DNA of 64,000 nt from CAYXDO01 sp964463485 (GTDB lineage: Bacteria > Myxococcota > Kuafuiibacteriia > Kuafuiibacteriales > Kuafuiibacteriaceae). The stretch spans positions 31,818 to 95,817 of the forward strand of contig CAYXDO010000021.1 in NCBI GenBank assembly GCA_964463485.1, given 5' to 3'. Position 1 is the first letter of the stretch. Every line of letters begins with the position of its first letter. The notes beneath the pieces were generated by a model. That model ran no database searches. It saw only the letters and a program-made list of their open reading frames with translations, and was not told the DNA's origin. This document shows, piece by piece, positions 32,536-41,987 of the stretch. The position numbers and the translations under genes were made by a program.

Positions 32536-32934
32536 ATGAAACGAAGAAGAAGGCGGGCGAGAGGGTTCACTTTGATCGAGATTCTCGTAGTCGTGGCGAT
32601 TCTGGGTGTGCTCGCATCGATTGTCGCAATCAACGTGTGGACGGCTCATCAGCAGGCGATGCTCGAAACCTGCAAGTTGTCGGTCGACAAAGCGGCAGAG
32701 GGTGTGGAGCTCTTTCGCTTGCGGTTCAGGCGGTATCCGACGACGGAGGAGGGGCTTGGTATTCTCGAGCATCCGCCCACCGGCCTCCCGATTCGGATCA
32801 ATCGCGAGGATCCGTGGGGACAGCATTTTCGCTACCGATTTCCGGGGCAGCTTCGCCCCGGGCGCTTCGAGCTTTGGTCGGTCGGCCCCGACTCCGCGGA
32901 TGGAACCGACGACGACATTCGGGCGGAAGGATAG
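32536..32934 (+). CDS. GspG-like type II secretion pseudopilin
   Basis: 132 residues. A basic leader, RRRRRARG, is followed by the prepilin cleavage motif FTLIEILVVVAILGVLASI with Glu at +5, then the GspG pattern ETCKLSVDKAAEGVELFRLR, YPTTEEGLGIL, RINREDPWGQHFRYRFPG and a C-terminal DGTDDDI segment that is the calcium site of major pseudopilins. It stands alone here; no other gsp genes flank it, so it is an orphan or a minor pseudopilin of a system encoded elsewhere. Confidence 0.88.
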   Translation: MKRRRRRARGFTLIEILVVVAILGVLASIVAINVWTAHQQAMLETCKLSVDKAAEGVELFRLRFRRYPTTEEGLGILEHPPTGLPIRINREDPWGQHFRYRFPGQLRPGRFELWSVGPDSADGTDDDIRAEG

Positions 32935-32967
32935 TCGGCCTGGGACGTTTGGTGTTAGGCTCGCGCG

Positions 32968-34305
32968 GTGCTCTTCGGGCTGATTCTCGCGTCTTCTGGG
33001 GAGCCCATCGATGGGTTCCCGAGTTGGGAGGAGCGCGTCGTCGAAGTCTGGGTCAATCGCGCGCGCGCGGACCCGCAGGCGGACCTCGCGGGTTGCTCGA
33101 GCTGCGGGGAGGCCGCGTGTTACTCTCCGGCGCCTCCGATGAGTCATAATCACGCGCTCGCTCGGGCCGCACGGTTTCACGCGGTGAACTTGTCGCTGAG
33201 TCGAGCGGGACTGCAGCACGACTCACCCTGCACGCTCGTCTCGAACATCGGCGAGCTCTACACTCCGGGTCCCTGCGACGGGTCTCCGAGCTGCGCGTGT
33301 GAAGGGGGCGCGACGGGTTGCAGCGCGGTGTGTACCTCCTTTTCGACGCGAGTGAGTCTGTTCGGGGCCGGTCCACGCGCCGAGAACGCGGCGGCCAGCG
33401 GGGGTGATCCGGTCTCCACCTTCTATCAGTGGCTGCACGAGGCCGACGCCGATCCGAGCTGTGGCTGGCGACCTTCGAACGGCCACCGAGCCAACATCCT
33501 GGGCGACGCGACGGCCATCGGCGTAGGTTCGAGTGGAGGATTCTTCGTCCAAGATTTCAGCTACGGCAGCCCCAGCGGGAGAATCGTGGTTGGGTCGCAC
33601 TATCCAGAGTCAGGCCGAGTCGGATTCCGCGCGGCTTGGTATGACGAGAGCCCTCCTTCGAGGGCGCTCGTGGCGATCGACGGACGGTGTCTCCCGATGA
33701 GTCTCGAGCGCGGCGTGGAGCCTTCGAACGCGACCTACTTGGCCGACGAGGTCGTCGACCGATGCGTTCGGTATTATTTCGTGTTCGAAGATGCCGCCGG
33801 CGGCGTCGAGACGTACCCATCGACAGGAGCCTTCGGGGCAGGGTGCGGGTTCGATTGGGAGCTGACCAGGCCGGCGCCCGGACCGAGTTGTGGGCCTGGC
33901 GTACCCATGCCAGACGCGGGGCCCGCTGACCTGGGCGTCGTACCGGACTCGGGAAGCTCAACGGACCTCGGTATGACCGCGCCGGATGCCGGTTCGATCG
34001 ACGCCCTGGTCGACGATGCCTCATCGCCGCAGGGGGACCGGGAGATTCGAGATGGGTCGAGTGACTCGAGTGTGCCGGGGGACAGCGGCCCCGACGAGTT
34101 GGAGGTCGCTGGGCGAAGAACCGAATCCACGCGCTCGGGCGTCGGAGGGGGCTGTGCGTGCTCTGTTCGGGCCCGAGTCGGGGAGAGTGCATCCCTCGCC
34201 CTCTGGGTCCTGGGCGCGCTGAGTTTGGCGAGGCGAAGGGTCACGGTGCGCGAGTCAGCGCGGATCCCTGGCCGCTCTTCAGCTCGAGCGCGCTCAGTCC
34301 AGTAG
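32968..34305 (+). CDS. Secreted CAP/SCP-domain protein with MYXO-CTERM-like tail
   Basis: 445 residues from GTG 32968. The CAP domain (residues ~20-215) shows VEVWVNRARADPQAD, HNHALARAARFHAVNL, a Cys-rich insertion, STFYQWLHEADADPSCGWRPSNGHRANIL-type helix (HRANIL signature) and VGSSGGFFVQDFSYG. A Pro/Asp-rich linker (DAGPADLGVVPDSG ...) leads to GGGCACS, a hydrophobic helix and Arg residues near the end. The signal peptide is short (LFGLILASSGEP). The last 65 bp overlap convergently with the next gene. CAP proteins may be proteases, lipid binders or toxins; role unknown. Confidence 0.82.
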   Translation: MLFGLILASSGEPIDGFPSWEERVVEVWVNRARADPQADLAGCSSCGEAACYSPAPPMSHNHALARAARFHAVNLSLSRAGLQHDSPCTLVSNIGELYTPGPCDGSPSCACEGGATGCSAVCTSFSTRVSLFGAGPRAENAAASGGDPVSTFYQWLHEADADPSCGWRPSNGHRANILGDATAIGVGSSGGFFVQDFSYGSPSGRIVVGSHYPESGRVGFRAAWYDESPPSRALVAIDGRCLPMSLERGVEPSNATYLADEVVDRCVRYYFVFEDAAGGVETYPSTGAFGAGCGFDWELTRPAPGPSCGPGVPMPDAGPADLGVVPDSGSSTDLGMTAPDAGSIDALVDDASSPQGDREIRDGSSDSSVPGDSGPDELEVAGRRTESTRSGVGGGCACSVRARVGESASLALWVLGALSLARRRVTVRESARIPGRSSARARSVQ

Positions 34306-36640
34306 GGTCCGACGCCACAGCTCGGACCTCCAGATCCGCCGGGAAGATCACCGGGCGAGTATCGACGCCGGTCCAGCCGGGCCCGACGAACACTGCCATC
34401 GGCGAGCTTCGAGAGCCCACGAAGCCGACAGGGGCCTCGGAGCGAAGCTCGGCGATCGCGGTGGGTGGCTCCACGCAGAAGCCCAACTCACCCGCGGTCC
34501 CCGAGGAGAGCGTCGACGAGGAGCACGGAGGCTGGCCGCTCGACCCGAGCTCGAGCCAAGCAAAGCTCTCGTCTGACGAGCCATTACGCTCGTCGAAGCG
34601 GACGTGCGCCGCGAACACCGCCCGACTTGGGCAGCGGGCGAAGATCGCCTCGGAGTCGGACGGAGGGAGTCGCGCCGCATCTGCGAAGCCCAACCCGTCG
34701 AGGACCTTCGACAGGCTGAACCAGATCAAGCGAGGAGAGTCCAAGATGTCGAGGCGACCCACACGGTCGTTTCCGGCCAAGAGCGCGACGCCGTTGGAGG
34801 CGGAGACGTCGCTTGCGGGGTGGTCACTCTCCACGGTCCACGAGCGATTTCCGCGAACGACGAACACCGCGGAGCTCCCGTCGACGAAGGTCAGAGTGTC
34901 TCGGGCAAGGACCGCCCCTTTGACCTTGGTCGCGTCGTGGGCTGGAAGCGTCACGAGCAACTCTCGACCCTCCGGAGAGTCTCGAAAGAGTCGGCGCGAC
35001 CCATCGAGCACGTACAGGACGCGAAGGTCTTCTGGATCGGGGGTGGCGAAGATCGAGCCGTGCTCGTAGGCTCGATCTTCGAGCAGCTCCGGAGGATCGG
35101 GCGCGCAGCGATCGTCCACCGCGTGCAGGCGACTCACCCGGCCGAGCTCGAGGACGCCTTCTGGAGTGGGTACGAAGGAAGACTCCTGGTCAACGGGAAC
35201 TCCGTGGAGTAACTCAGCCGTCTGGCCAGGGGCGCCTAGCCAGACCGCGCCGCTCTCGTCGATCGAGATTCTCTTCCCGAGCGAAGGCTCCCAGCGAACC
35301 GTTTTCAGCTCGTCGAGTCCGTCGGGCACTTGTCCGGGTTCGAAGACGGCGATGAGCTTTCCGGACCGGTCGAGCTGGATCGATTCCGCGTCCGTGGTCA
35401 CGATCATGGAGTCGTCGTGGCGCGCGAGGTGAGTACAGTTTTTCGCGCGTACCGAGGCGTGGGCTTGGCGGTAAGGCCCGCCTGGTCCGACCGTCGAGGT
35501 CATCACGCGAATGCCGCTCGACTCGTCTTCGCAGAGCACGATCAGAGGGTCCAAGACACCGATGTAAATCGAGGTGGGAGCGCGCTCGGTCAGACAGCGC
35601 CATCGGCCATCTCGATATTCGATGAGTTGGCCGAGGTCCGTCGTGGTCAAGGGTGTTCCATCTTCGAGCCGAGCGGCGGATTTCACGCGACCAAGTCGTC
35701 CGCAGGGCCCGAGGTCGATGGGTACGGGCTCGCAGCGGAGGTCGTCGCTGAGTGTACAGTCGAGGGGCAGCAGGGCCGGATCCGCGCGGCCCGGCTTCCG
35801 GCCGAGGAGCAAGGCGCGATCGGGCCCTAGGACGAAGCCGAATTCGAAGGGGCCCCAATCTGGGCTGACCGCGAGCTCGCGGCTCGAGATGTGTTCGCCT
35901 TCGACGCTGATGCGATGGGCGCCGGCGTTTCGCACGAGATCTCCGGTTCGGAGCTCGGAGAGTGCGACAAATCCTCCAGCGAGGCCGACCACCAGCGTGG
36001 GTTTTTTGGGGAAGGAATCGTCGAACGCATACGCGCGGCGGCCATCTCTGCCGAGGTACGCGGCGTAGTGGCTCGACAGTCCGAGCCACCCCTGCTCGCT
36101 CGAGCCGAGCGCGTGGATGGGCCAAGTTTCGAGCGAGGTGCTGAGCGGGCAAAGTCGGAGCTCGCTCGGGGTCGTGGGGGTTGGGCAGGTGCAGGTGCCG
36201 GACGCCTCGATCCAGGTTCGGTTTCGCTCGGGCTCTGGGTCGACGTCGAAGACGAGCCGTGGGCTGAGGTCGGTAAATCGGTACACTTCTGTGGTCGCAA
36301 ACGCGGGCACCCGCGCGGATTCTCCAGGGCCGAGGATCAGAGGCGGGGTTTCTGGGACAAAGCCCGTGGGGCAAAGGCCCGGCTGCGTACGGCTCGTGAG
36401 CGAGCCGTACGGGGTCCCGAGTGGACCGACGAGTTGCTCGAGGGGGACCCGAAACACGAACAAGGTGTCGTCGGGCTCGATCTCGACGCTCTCGGAGGCG
36501 GCCAAGAGGGTGGACCCGTCGGCTCGGCGGACCAAGAGGGCGACGAATTCGTCTGCTTTCACGAGGATTTGGGCTGCTTGCGGGCCACATCCCGAGAGGA
36601 GCGCGAGCAGCGTGCGAGCGATGCTTCGAGAGGCGCGCAC
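34241..36640 (-). CDS. Very large lipoprotein with beta-propeller-like sequence
   Basis: 799 residues from GTG 36640, whose product starts VRASRSIARTLLALLSGCGPQ, a lipoprotein signal with lipobox LLSGC; the frame is open to 36733. The remainder is a succession of short beta strands with Cys pairs (CTCPTPTTPSELRLCPL, CEDESSGIRV) and no recognised domain. It is distantly related in layout to the 866-residue protein at 45538-48138: both have a Cys-x-Cys segment followed by a short linker, a CP(L/V) motif and then propeller-like repeats. Function unknown; location should be the outer membrane or periplasm. Confidence 0.65.
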   Translation of the reverse strand: MRASRSIARTLLALLSGCGPQAAQILVKADEFVALLVRRADGSTLLAASESVEIEPDDTLFVFRVPLEQLVGPLGTPYGSLTSRTQPGLCPTGFVPETPPLILGPGESARVPAFATTEVYRFTDLSPRLVFDVDPEPERNRTWIEASGTCTCPTPTTPSELRLCPLSTSLETWPIHALGSSEQGWLGLSSHYAAYLGRDGRRAYAFDDSFPKKPTLVVGLAGGFVALSELRTGDLVRNAGAHRISVEGEHISSRELAVSPDWGPFEFGFVLGPDRALLLGRKPGRADPALLPLDCTLSDDLRCEPVPIDLGPCGRLGRVKSAARLEDGTPLTTTDLGQLIEYRDGRWRCLTERAPTSIYIGVLDPLIVLCEDESSGIRVMTSTVGPGGPYRQAHASVRAKNCTHLARHDDSMIVTTDAESIQLDRSGKLIAVFEPGQVPDGLDELKTVRWEPSLGKRISIDESGAVWLGAPGQTAELLHGVPVDQESSFVPTPEGVLELGRVSRLHAVDDRCAPDPPELLEDRAYEHGSIFATPDPEDLRVLYVLDGSRRLFRDSPEGRELLVTLPAHDATKVKGAVLARDTLTFVDGSSAVFVVRGNRSWTVESDHPASDVSASNGVALLAGNDRVGRLDILDSPRLIWFSLSKVLDGLGFADAARLPPSDSEAIFARCPSRAVFAAHVRFDERNGSSDESFAWLELGSSGQPPCSSSTLSSGTAGELGFCVEPPTAIAELRSEAPVGFVGSRSSPMAVFVGPGWTGVDTRPVIFPADLEVRAVASDPTGLSALELKSGQGSALTRAP

Positions 36641-36777
36641 CCGGGAGTCAGGCTCGGCTTGGAGCGTGCGTGGGTCAATGAAGGAGTTCAAACATCCTGT
36701 CCTCCGTTCAGCACACCCACAATCGGCTGACAAAATGCCCGATGGCGTACCTTGCGCCTGTTAGGTGACCATGTCGG

Positions 36778-39183
36778 GTGATGTTGGACCCGACGAGGAA
36801 CAAGGGTTGGACGCGAATCGCGGCCCTGATGGGGATCGCATTCTTCACGGCATGCTCCGAGGAGACGCCAGGGGGTCGCGGGACGCAAACGCAGCGCGAC
36901 ACGGGCGGCAATTCGACCGGGGAGGACCTCGGTACGACGCCTGGGGACGATGGGGGCGGCAACGACGGAGGCCTTGGTCCGGACGGAGCAGCGAATCCGG
37001 ACGCGGCGACATCGCTCAATGGCGTGCCGTTTTACGGGTCCGGCGGATCGACGACGGGCGGGACTGGATGTGGGGCGATGGAGGTCTGCAACAACGGCCT
37101 CGACGACAACTGCGACACCCGCATCGACGAGAACTGCTCGTGTATTCCGGGCCCGCAGCCTTGTTACACAGGCTTCCCTGCGCAAGCCGGAGTGGGCGTA
37201 TGCACGATGGGCACCCAGGTGTGCGAGCAGCACAGCGAAGATCTGATCTTGGGCCCTTGCACGAACGAGGGCCGACCGCAGGACGTCGTGTGTGGCAGCG
37301 GCCAAGACTCTCACTGCAACGGCATCATCGACGAAGGCTGCAACTGCAGCCCGGGCGAGACGCGCGCTTGTTACACCGGGCCGACCGCGACCCGCGGTGT
37401 GGGTCTCTGCCATGACGGCAGCCAGACGTGTGTAGGCGACGGTTCATCCGCGGATTGGGGTCCGTGTGAAGGCGAGCAGCTCCCCGCTGCGACGAATCCT
37501 TGCGACGGTCAGGACCACATGTGCACCGGCATGCCCGACATGGGCTGCACGTGTGTGTTGGGTGCGTCGCAGGCCTGCTACACAGGACCGGTGGCCACGC
37601 GTGGCGTGGGCCTCTGCCACGACGGCACACAGAGCTGCGTTCAAAACGGCGCGGTCACCGAGTGGGGTCCTTGCGCCGGCGAGCAGCTTCCGGCCTCGAT
37701 GAACACCTGCGACGGACAAGACCATCTGTGCAACGGACAGCCGGAGAGCGGCTGCACCTGCGTGCTCGGGACCTCGCGCGCTTGTTACGACGGCCCGGCC
37801 GGCACTCAAGACGTCGGCGTGTGCAGAGCGGGAACGCAGTCCTGTGTGTCCCTCGGCGGGACGCCGACTTGGGGCGCTTGCACGGGCCAGGTGCTTCCGT
37901 CTCCCAACACGTGCGACGGCGTGAATCGCGCGTGCAACGCGGACCCGAGCCTCGGGTGCGAGTGCACGCCCAACACGACGCGGCCCTGCTACGACGGACC
38001 GGTCGGTACCGCCGGCGTGGGCCTCTGTCACGGCGGGACGCAGACGTGTGTGTCTGGGCCGGGAGGCCAAGGCTCCTCGTGGGGCACCTGTTCTGGCCAA
38101 GTCGTGCCTGCCGCGAACACGTGTGACGGTGTCGATCGGATGTGCAACGGGCGACCCGACGAAGGCTGCGCGTGTATCCTCAATCAGACTCGGCCTTGCT
38201 ACGACGGTCCGGCGCCCACGCGAGGCGTCGGCATCTGCCGCGATGGCACGCAGACCTGCGTCGACGTCGCCGGCAGTCCGCAGTGGAGCACCACGTGTGT
38301 GAACCAGACGCTCCCCGCGCCCGCGGAGATTTGCGGCGGCGTACCAGACGACAACTGCAACGGCGCGACCGACGAGGGCTGTGGTCCAGTGATCACGTGC
38401 CCGGCTTCGACGTCCGTGCTGGCGGGTTACGGAGTGCAACTGACCGCGGCCGCGAGCTCCGCTGGAAGGACCATCACGGGGTGGACTTGGGAGATCACGA
38501 ACGCGCCGATCGGCGGAATCGGGACGCCCAATCAGTGGGCGCCCGACCCGCCAAGCCAGGCGTCCGAGCTGTTCACGCCGTTCATCGTGGGTCCGTACAC
38601 GATCCATGTGACGGCGACGGACAGCGCCGGAGCGACGGCTTCGTGTGACGTCAACGTCACCGCGCAGGGCCACGGATTGCGCGCGACGCTGACTTGGGAC
38701 GGCGTTGGCGACATCGACCTGCACGTCCACAACGGCAACAACACGCCGTGGTTCTCGCTCGACGATTGTTTCTATGGGAACTGCACGGCGCAGTCAGGCT
38801 CGCTGCCGTGGGACGCGCCCGGAGTCCAAGACGACCCGAGGCTCGACTTCGACAACGTGACCGCGGACGGCCCCGAGAACACGAGCATCGACGTGGCGCA
38901 GATCGGACGTCCGTACACCATCGCAGTGCACAACTACGCGTACCGAAGCGACCTGGGTCAGAACAGCCTGCGCGTCGCGACGATCCAGATCTTCTGTGGC
39001 AACTCGGCCTCGCCGGCCGCTGTCTACACGTCGAACGTGCTGGACGGGCAGGCTTGGGGTCCCGACTGCAACACCAACCAGTTCTGGAAGGTCGCCACCG
39101 TCGTCTTCACGACCCCGGATACGTGCTCCGTCACGCCGATCAACACGTACGGGCAGTCCGCGGTCTACTGCGGCACTTTTTGA
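36778..39183 (+). CDS. Cys-rich repeat lipoprotein (MopE-like metal-binding motif repeats)
   Basis: 801 residues; GTG 36778 or ATG 36781. Lipobox in MGIAFFTACSE. A Gly/Asp-rich linker is followed by six to seven repeats of about 58 residues, each with the core CDGQDHLCNGxxxxGC-C, then LGASQACYTGP and TRGVGLCHDGTQSCV; the N-x-x-D-D-N-C-D-x-x-x-D-E-x-C pattern is that of the putative metal-binding motif seen in MopE-like proteins. The C-terminal ~250 residues include an Ig/PKD-like domain and an LTWDGVGDIDLHVHNGNN segment. Probably exported to the outer surface; binding of metal is inferred from the motif. Confidence 0.8.
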   Translation: MMLDPTRNKGWTRIAALMGIAFFTACSEETPGGRGTQTQRDTGGNSTGEDLGTTPGDDGGGNDGGLGPDGAANPDAATSLNGVPFYGSGGSTTGGTGCGAMEVCNNGLDDNCDTRIDENCSCIPGPQPCYTGFPAQAGVGVCTMGTQVCEQHSEDLILGPCTNEGRPQDVVCGSGQDSHCNGIIDEGCNCSPGETRACYTGPTATRGVGLCHDGSQTCVGDGSSADWGPCEGEQLPAATNPCDGQDHMCTGMPDMGCTCVLGASQACYTGPVATRGVGLCHDGTQSCVQNGAVTEWGPCAGEQLPASMNTCDGQDHLCNGQPESGCTCVLGTSRACYDGPAGTQDVGVCRAGTQSCVSLGGTPTWGACTGQVLPSPNTCDGVNRACNADPSLGCECTPNTTRPCYDGPVGTAGVGLCHGGTQTCVSGPGGQGSSWGTCSGQVVPAANTCDGVDRMCNGRPDEGCACILNQTRPCYDGPAPTRGVGICRDGTQTCVDVAGSPQWSTTCVNQTLPAPAEICGGVPDDNCNGATDEGCGPVITCPASTSVLAGYGVQLTAAASSAGRTITGWTWEITNAPIGGIGTPNQWAPDPPSQASELFTPFIVGPYTIHVTATDSAGATASCDVNVTAQGHGLRATLTWDGVGDIDLHVHNGNNTPWFSLDDCFYGNCTAQSGSLPWDAPGVQDDPRLDFDNVTADGPENTSIDVAQIGRPYTIAVHNYAYRSDLGQNSLRVATIQIFCGNSASPAAVYTSNVLDGQAWGPDCNTNQFWKVATVVFTTPDTCSVTPINTYGQSAVYCGTF

Positions 39184-39243
39184 GAGAATCCGGGCTTTCG
39201 AACGACGCTGAGGCGAGACCCGTCCGAGCGGAGATCTTGTGTC

Positions 39244-39327
39244 GCCCCTCCGGGGCTCTACGTAATCTCGTCTGTTACCCGGGGGCTTGCTTGTCACGGA
39301 CCTTCGGTCCTAAGGCCTTTCGTGACA
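39244..39327. terminator. Two hairpins between convergent genes
   Basis: gcccc-tcc-ggggc at 39244-39256 is one short stem. tgtcacg (39292-39298) pairs with cgtgaca (39321-39327) and encloses the smaller hairpin ggacc-ttc-ggtcc. They lie between the ends of two convergent genes (39183 and 39422), so a bidirectional terminator is likely, although no long T-run is present. Confidence 0.5.
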
Positions 39328-39421
39328 GGCTCTCGACTAGACTAATGGACTCTTGATCTTCGCATGGGGCGTGAGCGACCTCGTCAGACTAGCTGAGAGC
39401 TCTCACGAGCACGAGCGCGCG

Positions 39422-40969
39422 CTACTGCGGGTAGCAAGTCACGGTGTTCGGGTCGCAGAGCTGTCCGGTGCCGCACGCGTAGCCGTTGCAGCACATCTCT
39501 CCGTTGTAGCCGCAGGCGATGCAGGACCCGTTCACGCAGCTGTTGGCTCCGATACAGGGATACGGGAACTGCGCGGGGTCGGTGCAGCAGATCTGGTTGC
39601 GTTGACCGCACGCCTGACAGGTTCCGTTGCTGCAGGCAGCGCCGCCCACGCAGACCTGACCGGGGCAGCAGATTTGGCCGACGCTGCCGCAGGCATCGCA
39701 AGTCTGGGACGCTCCGCAGAAGGTCCCTCCGAAGCAGCCTCCGCCGGCGCAGCACGGGTTGCCGGCGGTGCCGCAGCTTCGGCACGTTCCGCCCACGCAA
39801 GCGGATCCGATCCCGCACGCGTTTCCTGGGCAGCATGCTTGGTTGGCGGCGCCGCAGCCGGTGCAGGTTCCGTTCTGGCAAGTAAGCGTGGCGCCGCAGA
39901 CGGGTCCGTCGCAGCAAGGCAGACCGTTGCCGCCGCAGCTCGAGCACGTGCCGCCTCCGCCGCAGCGCAGGCCTGGTCCGCAGAGATTGCCTGGGCAGCA
40001 CGGGGAGCCTTGCCCGACGCCGCAGGCGACGCAGGTGCCGCCGCTGCAGCTCGCGCCGCCCGCGCACACCGTTCCGCCGCAGCACGGCTGACCCGGCGCG
40101 CCGCAGGCTCCGCAGGTGCCGGCGTTACACGTGAGGCCGCCGTTACACGCTTGCCCACCGATGCAACACGCCTCGCCGGCGTCGCCGCACGAGCGACACG
40201 TGCCGCTCACGCAGCGCTCCGCTGCGCCGCAGACGTTGCCAGCGCAACAACGTTGGCCTTCGGTGCCGCAACCGAAACATGTGTTGGTCGTCGCTTCGCA
40301 GAGCAACGTCGCGACGTCGCACGTCGCGAAGCCGCAGCAGGCCTCACCTCCGCTACCGCAGGGCTCGCACAAGCCGTTTCGGCAGGTCGCTCCGGCGAGA
40401 CAAGAGTCGCCCGCGCAGCAGGGTCCGTTCGGCGCGCCGCACTCCGCGCAGAGCCCGTTGGTGCACACGTCCGAAGGTCCACATCCGGAACCCGATGCGC
40501 AGCAAGGGCCTCCGCGGGTTCCACAGCTCGTGCAGTCGCCGTCGTGACAGATCTGCCCGCCGAGGCACGGCGTCGCGCTGTTGCAGCACCGCTCGTTCGA
40601 ACCACCGCAGCCAACGCAAATACCTTGATCACAAACGCTTTGGTCTGCGCACGCCTGGCCGAAGGGACAGCAGCTCTCCGTTGGGTTGCCGCAATGAAAG
40701 CCGGCGTCAGGGAGCAGCGGTCCAGCGTCGCCGACGTCTCGAGGCTCCGCGTCGGCAGCCGCTCCGTCGATCGGTGTCGCGTCCGAGGAGCTCCCGTCTA
40801 CGCCCAACGCGTCGACGGTCGAAGCGTCTCCATTGGCGTCCAAGGGCTCGTTGGCGTCGCTGCTGGTACCGCCCACGTCGTCGCGCGTGGAGCCTCCCGA
40901 GTCGTCTCCGCTTCCCGAGTCGCTGCACGCGAACAAAGCGGTGAGGCCGAGTAACACGAGAGCGCGCAC
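39422..40969 (-). CDS. Cys-rich repeat lipoprotein
   Basis: 515 residues; lipobox in LLGLTALFACSD. After a ~90-residue Asp/Ser/Gly linker come about fifteen repeats of 21-28 residues with a fixed pattern: C-G-x-x-G-x-x-C-C-x-G-x-x-C-x-x-x-x-x-C-x-x-G-x-C. Several variants have lost single Cys residues, but most are complete, which suggests tandem duplication followed by drift and disulphide-stabilised folding. Minus strand, divergent from nothing nearby except the gene upstream at 41007. Adhesive or structural surface role is possible; no enzyme motif. Confidence 0.8.
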   Translation of the reverse strand: MRALVLLGLTALFACSDSGSGDDSGGSTRDDVGGTSSDANEPLDANGDASTVDALGVDGSSSDATPIDGAAADAEPRDVGDAGPLLPDAGFHCGNPTESCCPFGQACADQSVCDQGICVGCGGSNERCCNSATPCLGGQICHDGDCTSCGTRGGPCCASGSGCGPSDVCTNGLCAECGAPNGPCCAGDSCLAGATCRNGLCEPCGSGGEACCGFATCDVATLLCEATTNTCFGCGTEGQRCCAGNVCGAAERCVSGTCRSCGDAGEACCIGGQACNGGLTCNAGTCGACGAPGQPCCGGTVCAGGASCSGGTCVACGVGQGSPCCPGNLCGPGLRCGGGGTCSSCGGNGLPCCDGPVCGATLTCQNGTCTGCGAANQACCPGNACGIGSACVGGTCRSCGTAGNPCCAGGGCFGGTFCGASQTCDACGSVGQICCPGQVCVGGAACSNGTCQACGQRNQICCTDPAQFPYPCIGANSCVNGSCIACGYNGEMCCNGYACGTGQLCDPNTVTCYPQ

Positions 40970-41006
40970 ACGCGCATTCTCCGCGAAACGGAAGCGGAGA
41001 AGAAGC

Positions 41007-41987
41007 TCAGATCGTTCCGACGATCTCGAGGAACTGCAGACCCACGACCGCCCACTTCTTCGGCCGACCGTATCGTCGCGCCATACTCTCGATCGGCTCG
41101 TCGATCACGCGCCCTCGAACGGGAGACGCGTGGCGGACGATGCGCCGATCGGGCTGTTTCGGATCGCGAAGAACGATGCCTTGGTGCGTGACGAAGTCCG
41201 GAGCCGAGTTGTAGGGCGCCCGCACGACGTTCACCACGGTCCCGATGGGCACGCGTCGCGCGATGAGAGGGTCCGTGAGCGCGTCGATCGGGACGATCGG
41301 AATCTCGAACGCGCCGAACGTGAGGCTCGACTCGTCGAGCGGGAGCGTTCGGGCGACCCAGCGTTTGCGCCAGCGCTTGGGCGTGAGCTCGAGCTCGAGC
41401 TTGCTGGCGCGAAAGCCGGCGACGGTCGCGGTGACGTCGACCAACAGTCCGAGGTCGACCAAGCCGGGGACCCACTGGCTCGTCACGAGGTGACGTCTCG
41501 TTTGGAACGTCGCCTCTGCCTTCGAGTAGCGAATTCGGTCGAGCTTGGCTTTGGCCTCGTCGAGCGTTCGGGATGACGCCAACGCGAGGGATGTCTCCAC
41601 GAAGGTCGTGCAGTCGAACGCGTCCAGGCGAAACCGCGGGTCGGGGTCGAGCCCCTGGCCCTCACCGAGCGGTGACGTGACGTAAGGCGCGCCGAGGAGC
41701 GGGAGGGTGGCGGCGGCGATTCGAGTCGCCGGATCGCCCTCGGTGAGGAGAGCCGCCTCGACGGCGCGGACGCGCGAGGACGCGCGGTCGGCGCTTGCGG
41801 TCGACGTCTTGGGTCCGGCTTCGGCGCGGGTCGCCAGGGTCACGAGGACGAGCAGCCCTCCAGCGACCCACGACACCAGGGGTCGGACGATCGCGTGCTC
41901 GACGCGGACAGACTTCCGTGGGAAGGCGCAGGGCGGAGACCTCGGCCGGCGTCCTTCGGGTTCGGCGCGGGGAAGCTTCGCGGTCAT
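41007..41987 (-). CDS. DUF1460 (amidase-like, NlpC/P60-type fold) secreted protein
   Basis: 326 residues from ATG 41987 (GGGAG five bases upstream); GTG 41876 would start just before the signal segment SWVAGGLLVLVTLATRAEAG. The DUF1460 hallmark FDCTTFVETSLALA contains the nucleophile Cys, followed by DRIRYSKAEATFQTRRHLVTSQW and a late His (HQGIVLRDPKQ). The family is annotated as N-acetylmuramoyl-L-alanine-amidase-like and probably acts on peptidoglycan or on secreted peptides. The two divergent ATGs overlap by two bases with the membrane gene at 41986. Confidence 0.82.
   Translation of the reverse strand: MTAKLPRAEPEGRRPRSPPCAFPRKSVRVEHAIVRPLVSWVAGGLLVLVTLATRAEAGPKTSTASADRASSRVRAVEAALLTEGDPATRIAAATLPLLGAPYVTSPLGEGQGLDPDPRFRLDAFDCTTFVETSLALASSRTLDEAKAKLDRIRYSKAEATFQTRRHLVTSQWVPGLVDLGLLVDVTATVAGFRASKLELELTPKRWRKRWVARTLPLDESSLTFGAFEIPIVPIDALTDPLIARRVPIGTVVNVVRAPYNSAPDFVTHQGIVLRDPKQPDRRIVRHASPVRGRVIDEPIESMARRYGRPKKWAVVGLQFLEIVGTI

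Noticed and set aside
39353..40954. Plus-strand Ala/Arg-rich frame of 533 codons
   Set aside because: It mirrors the Cys-rich repeats on the minus strand; no signal peptide or motif.
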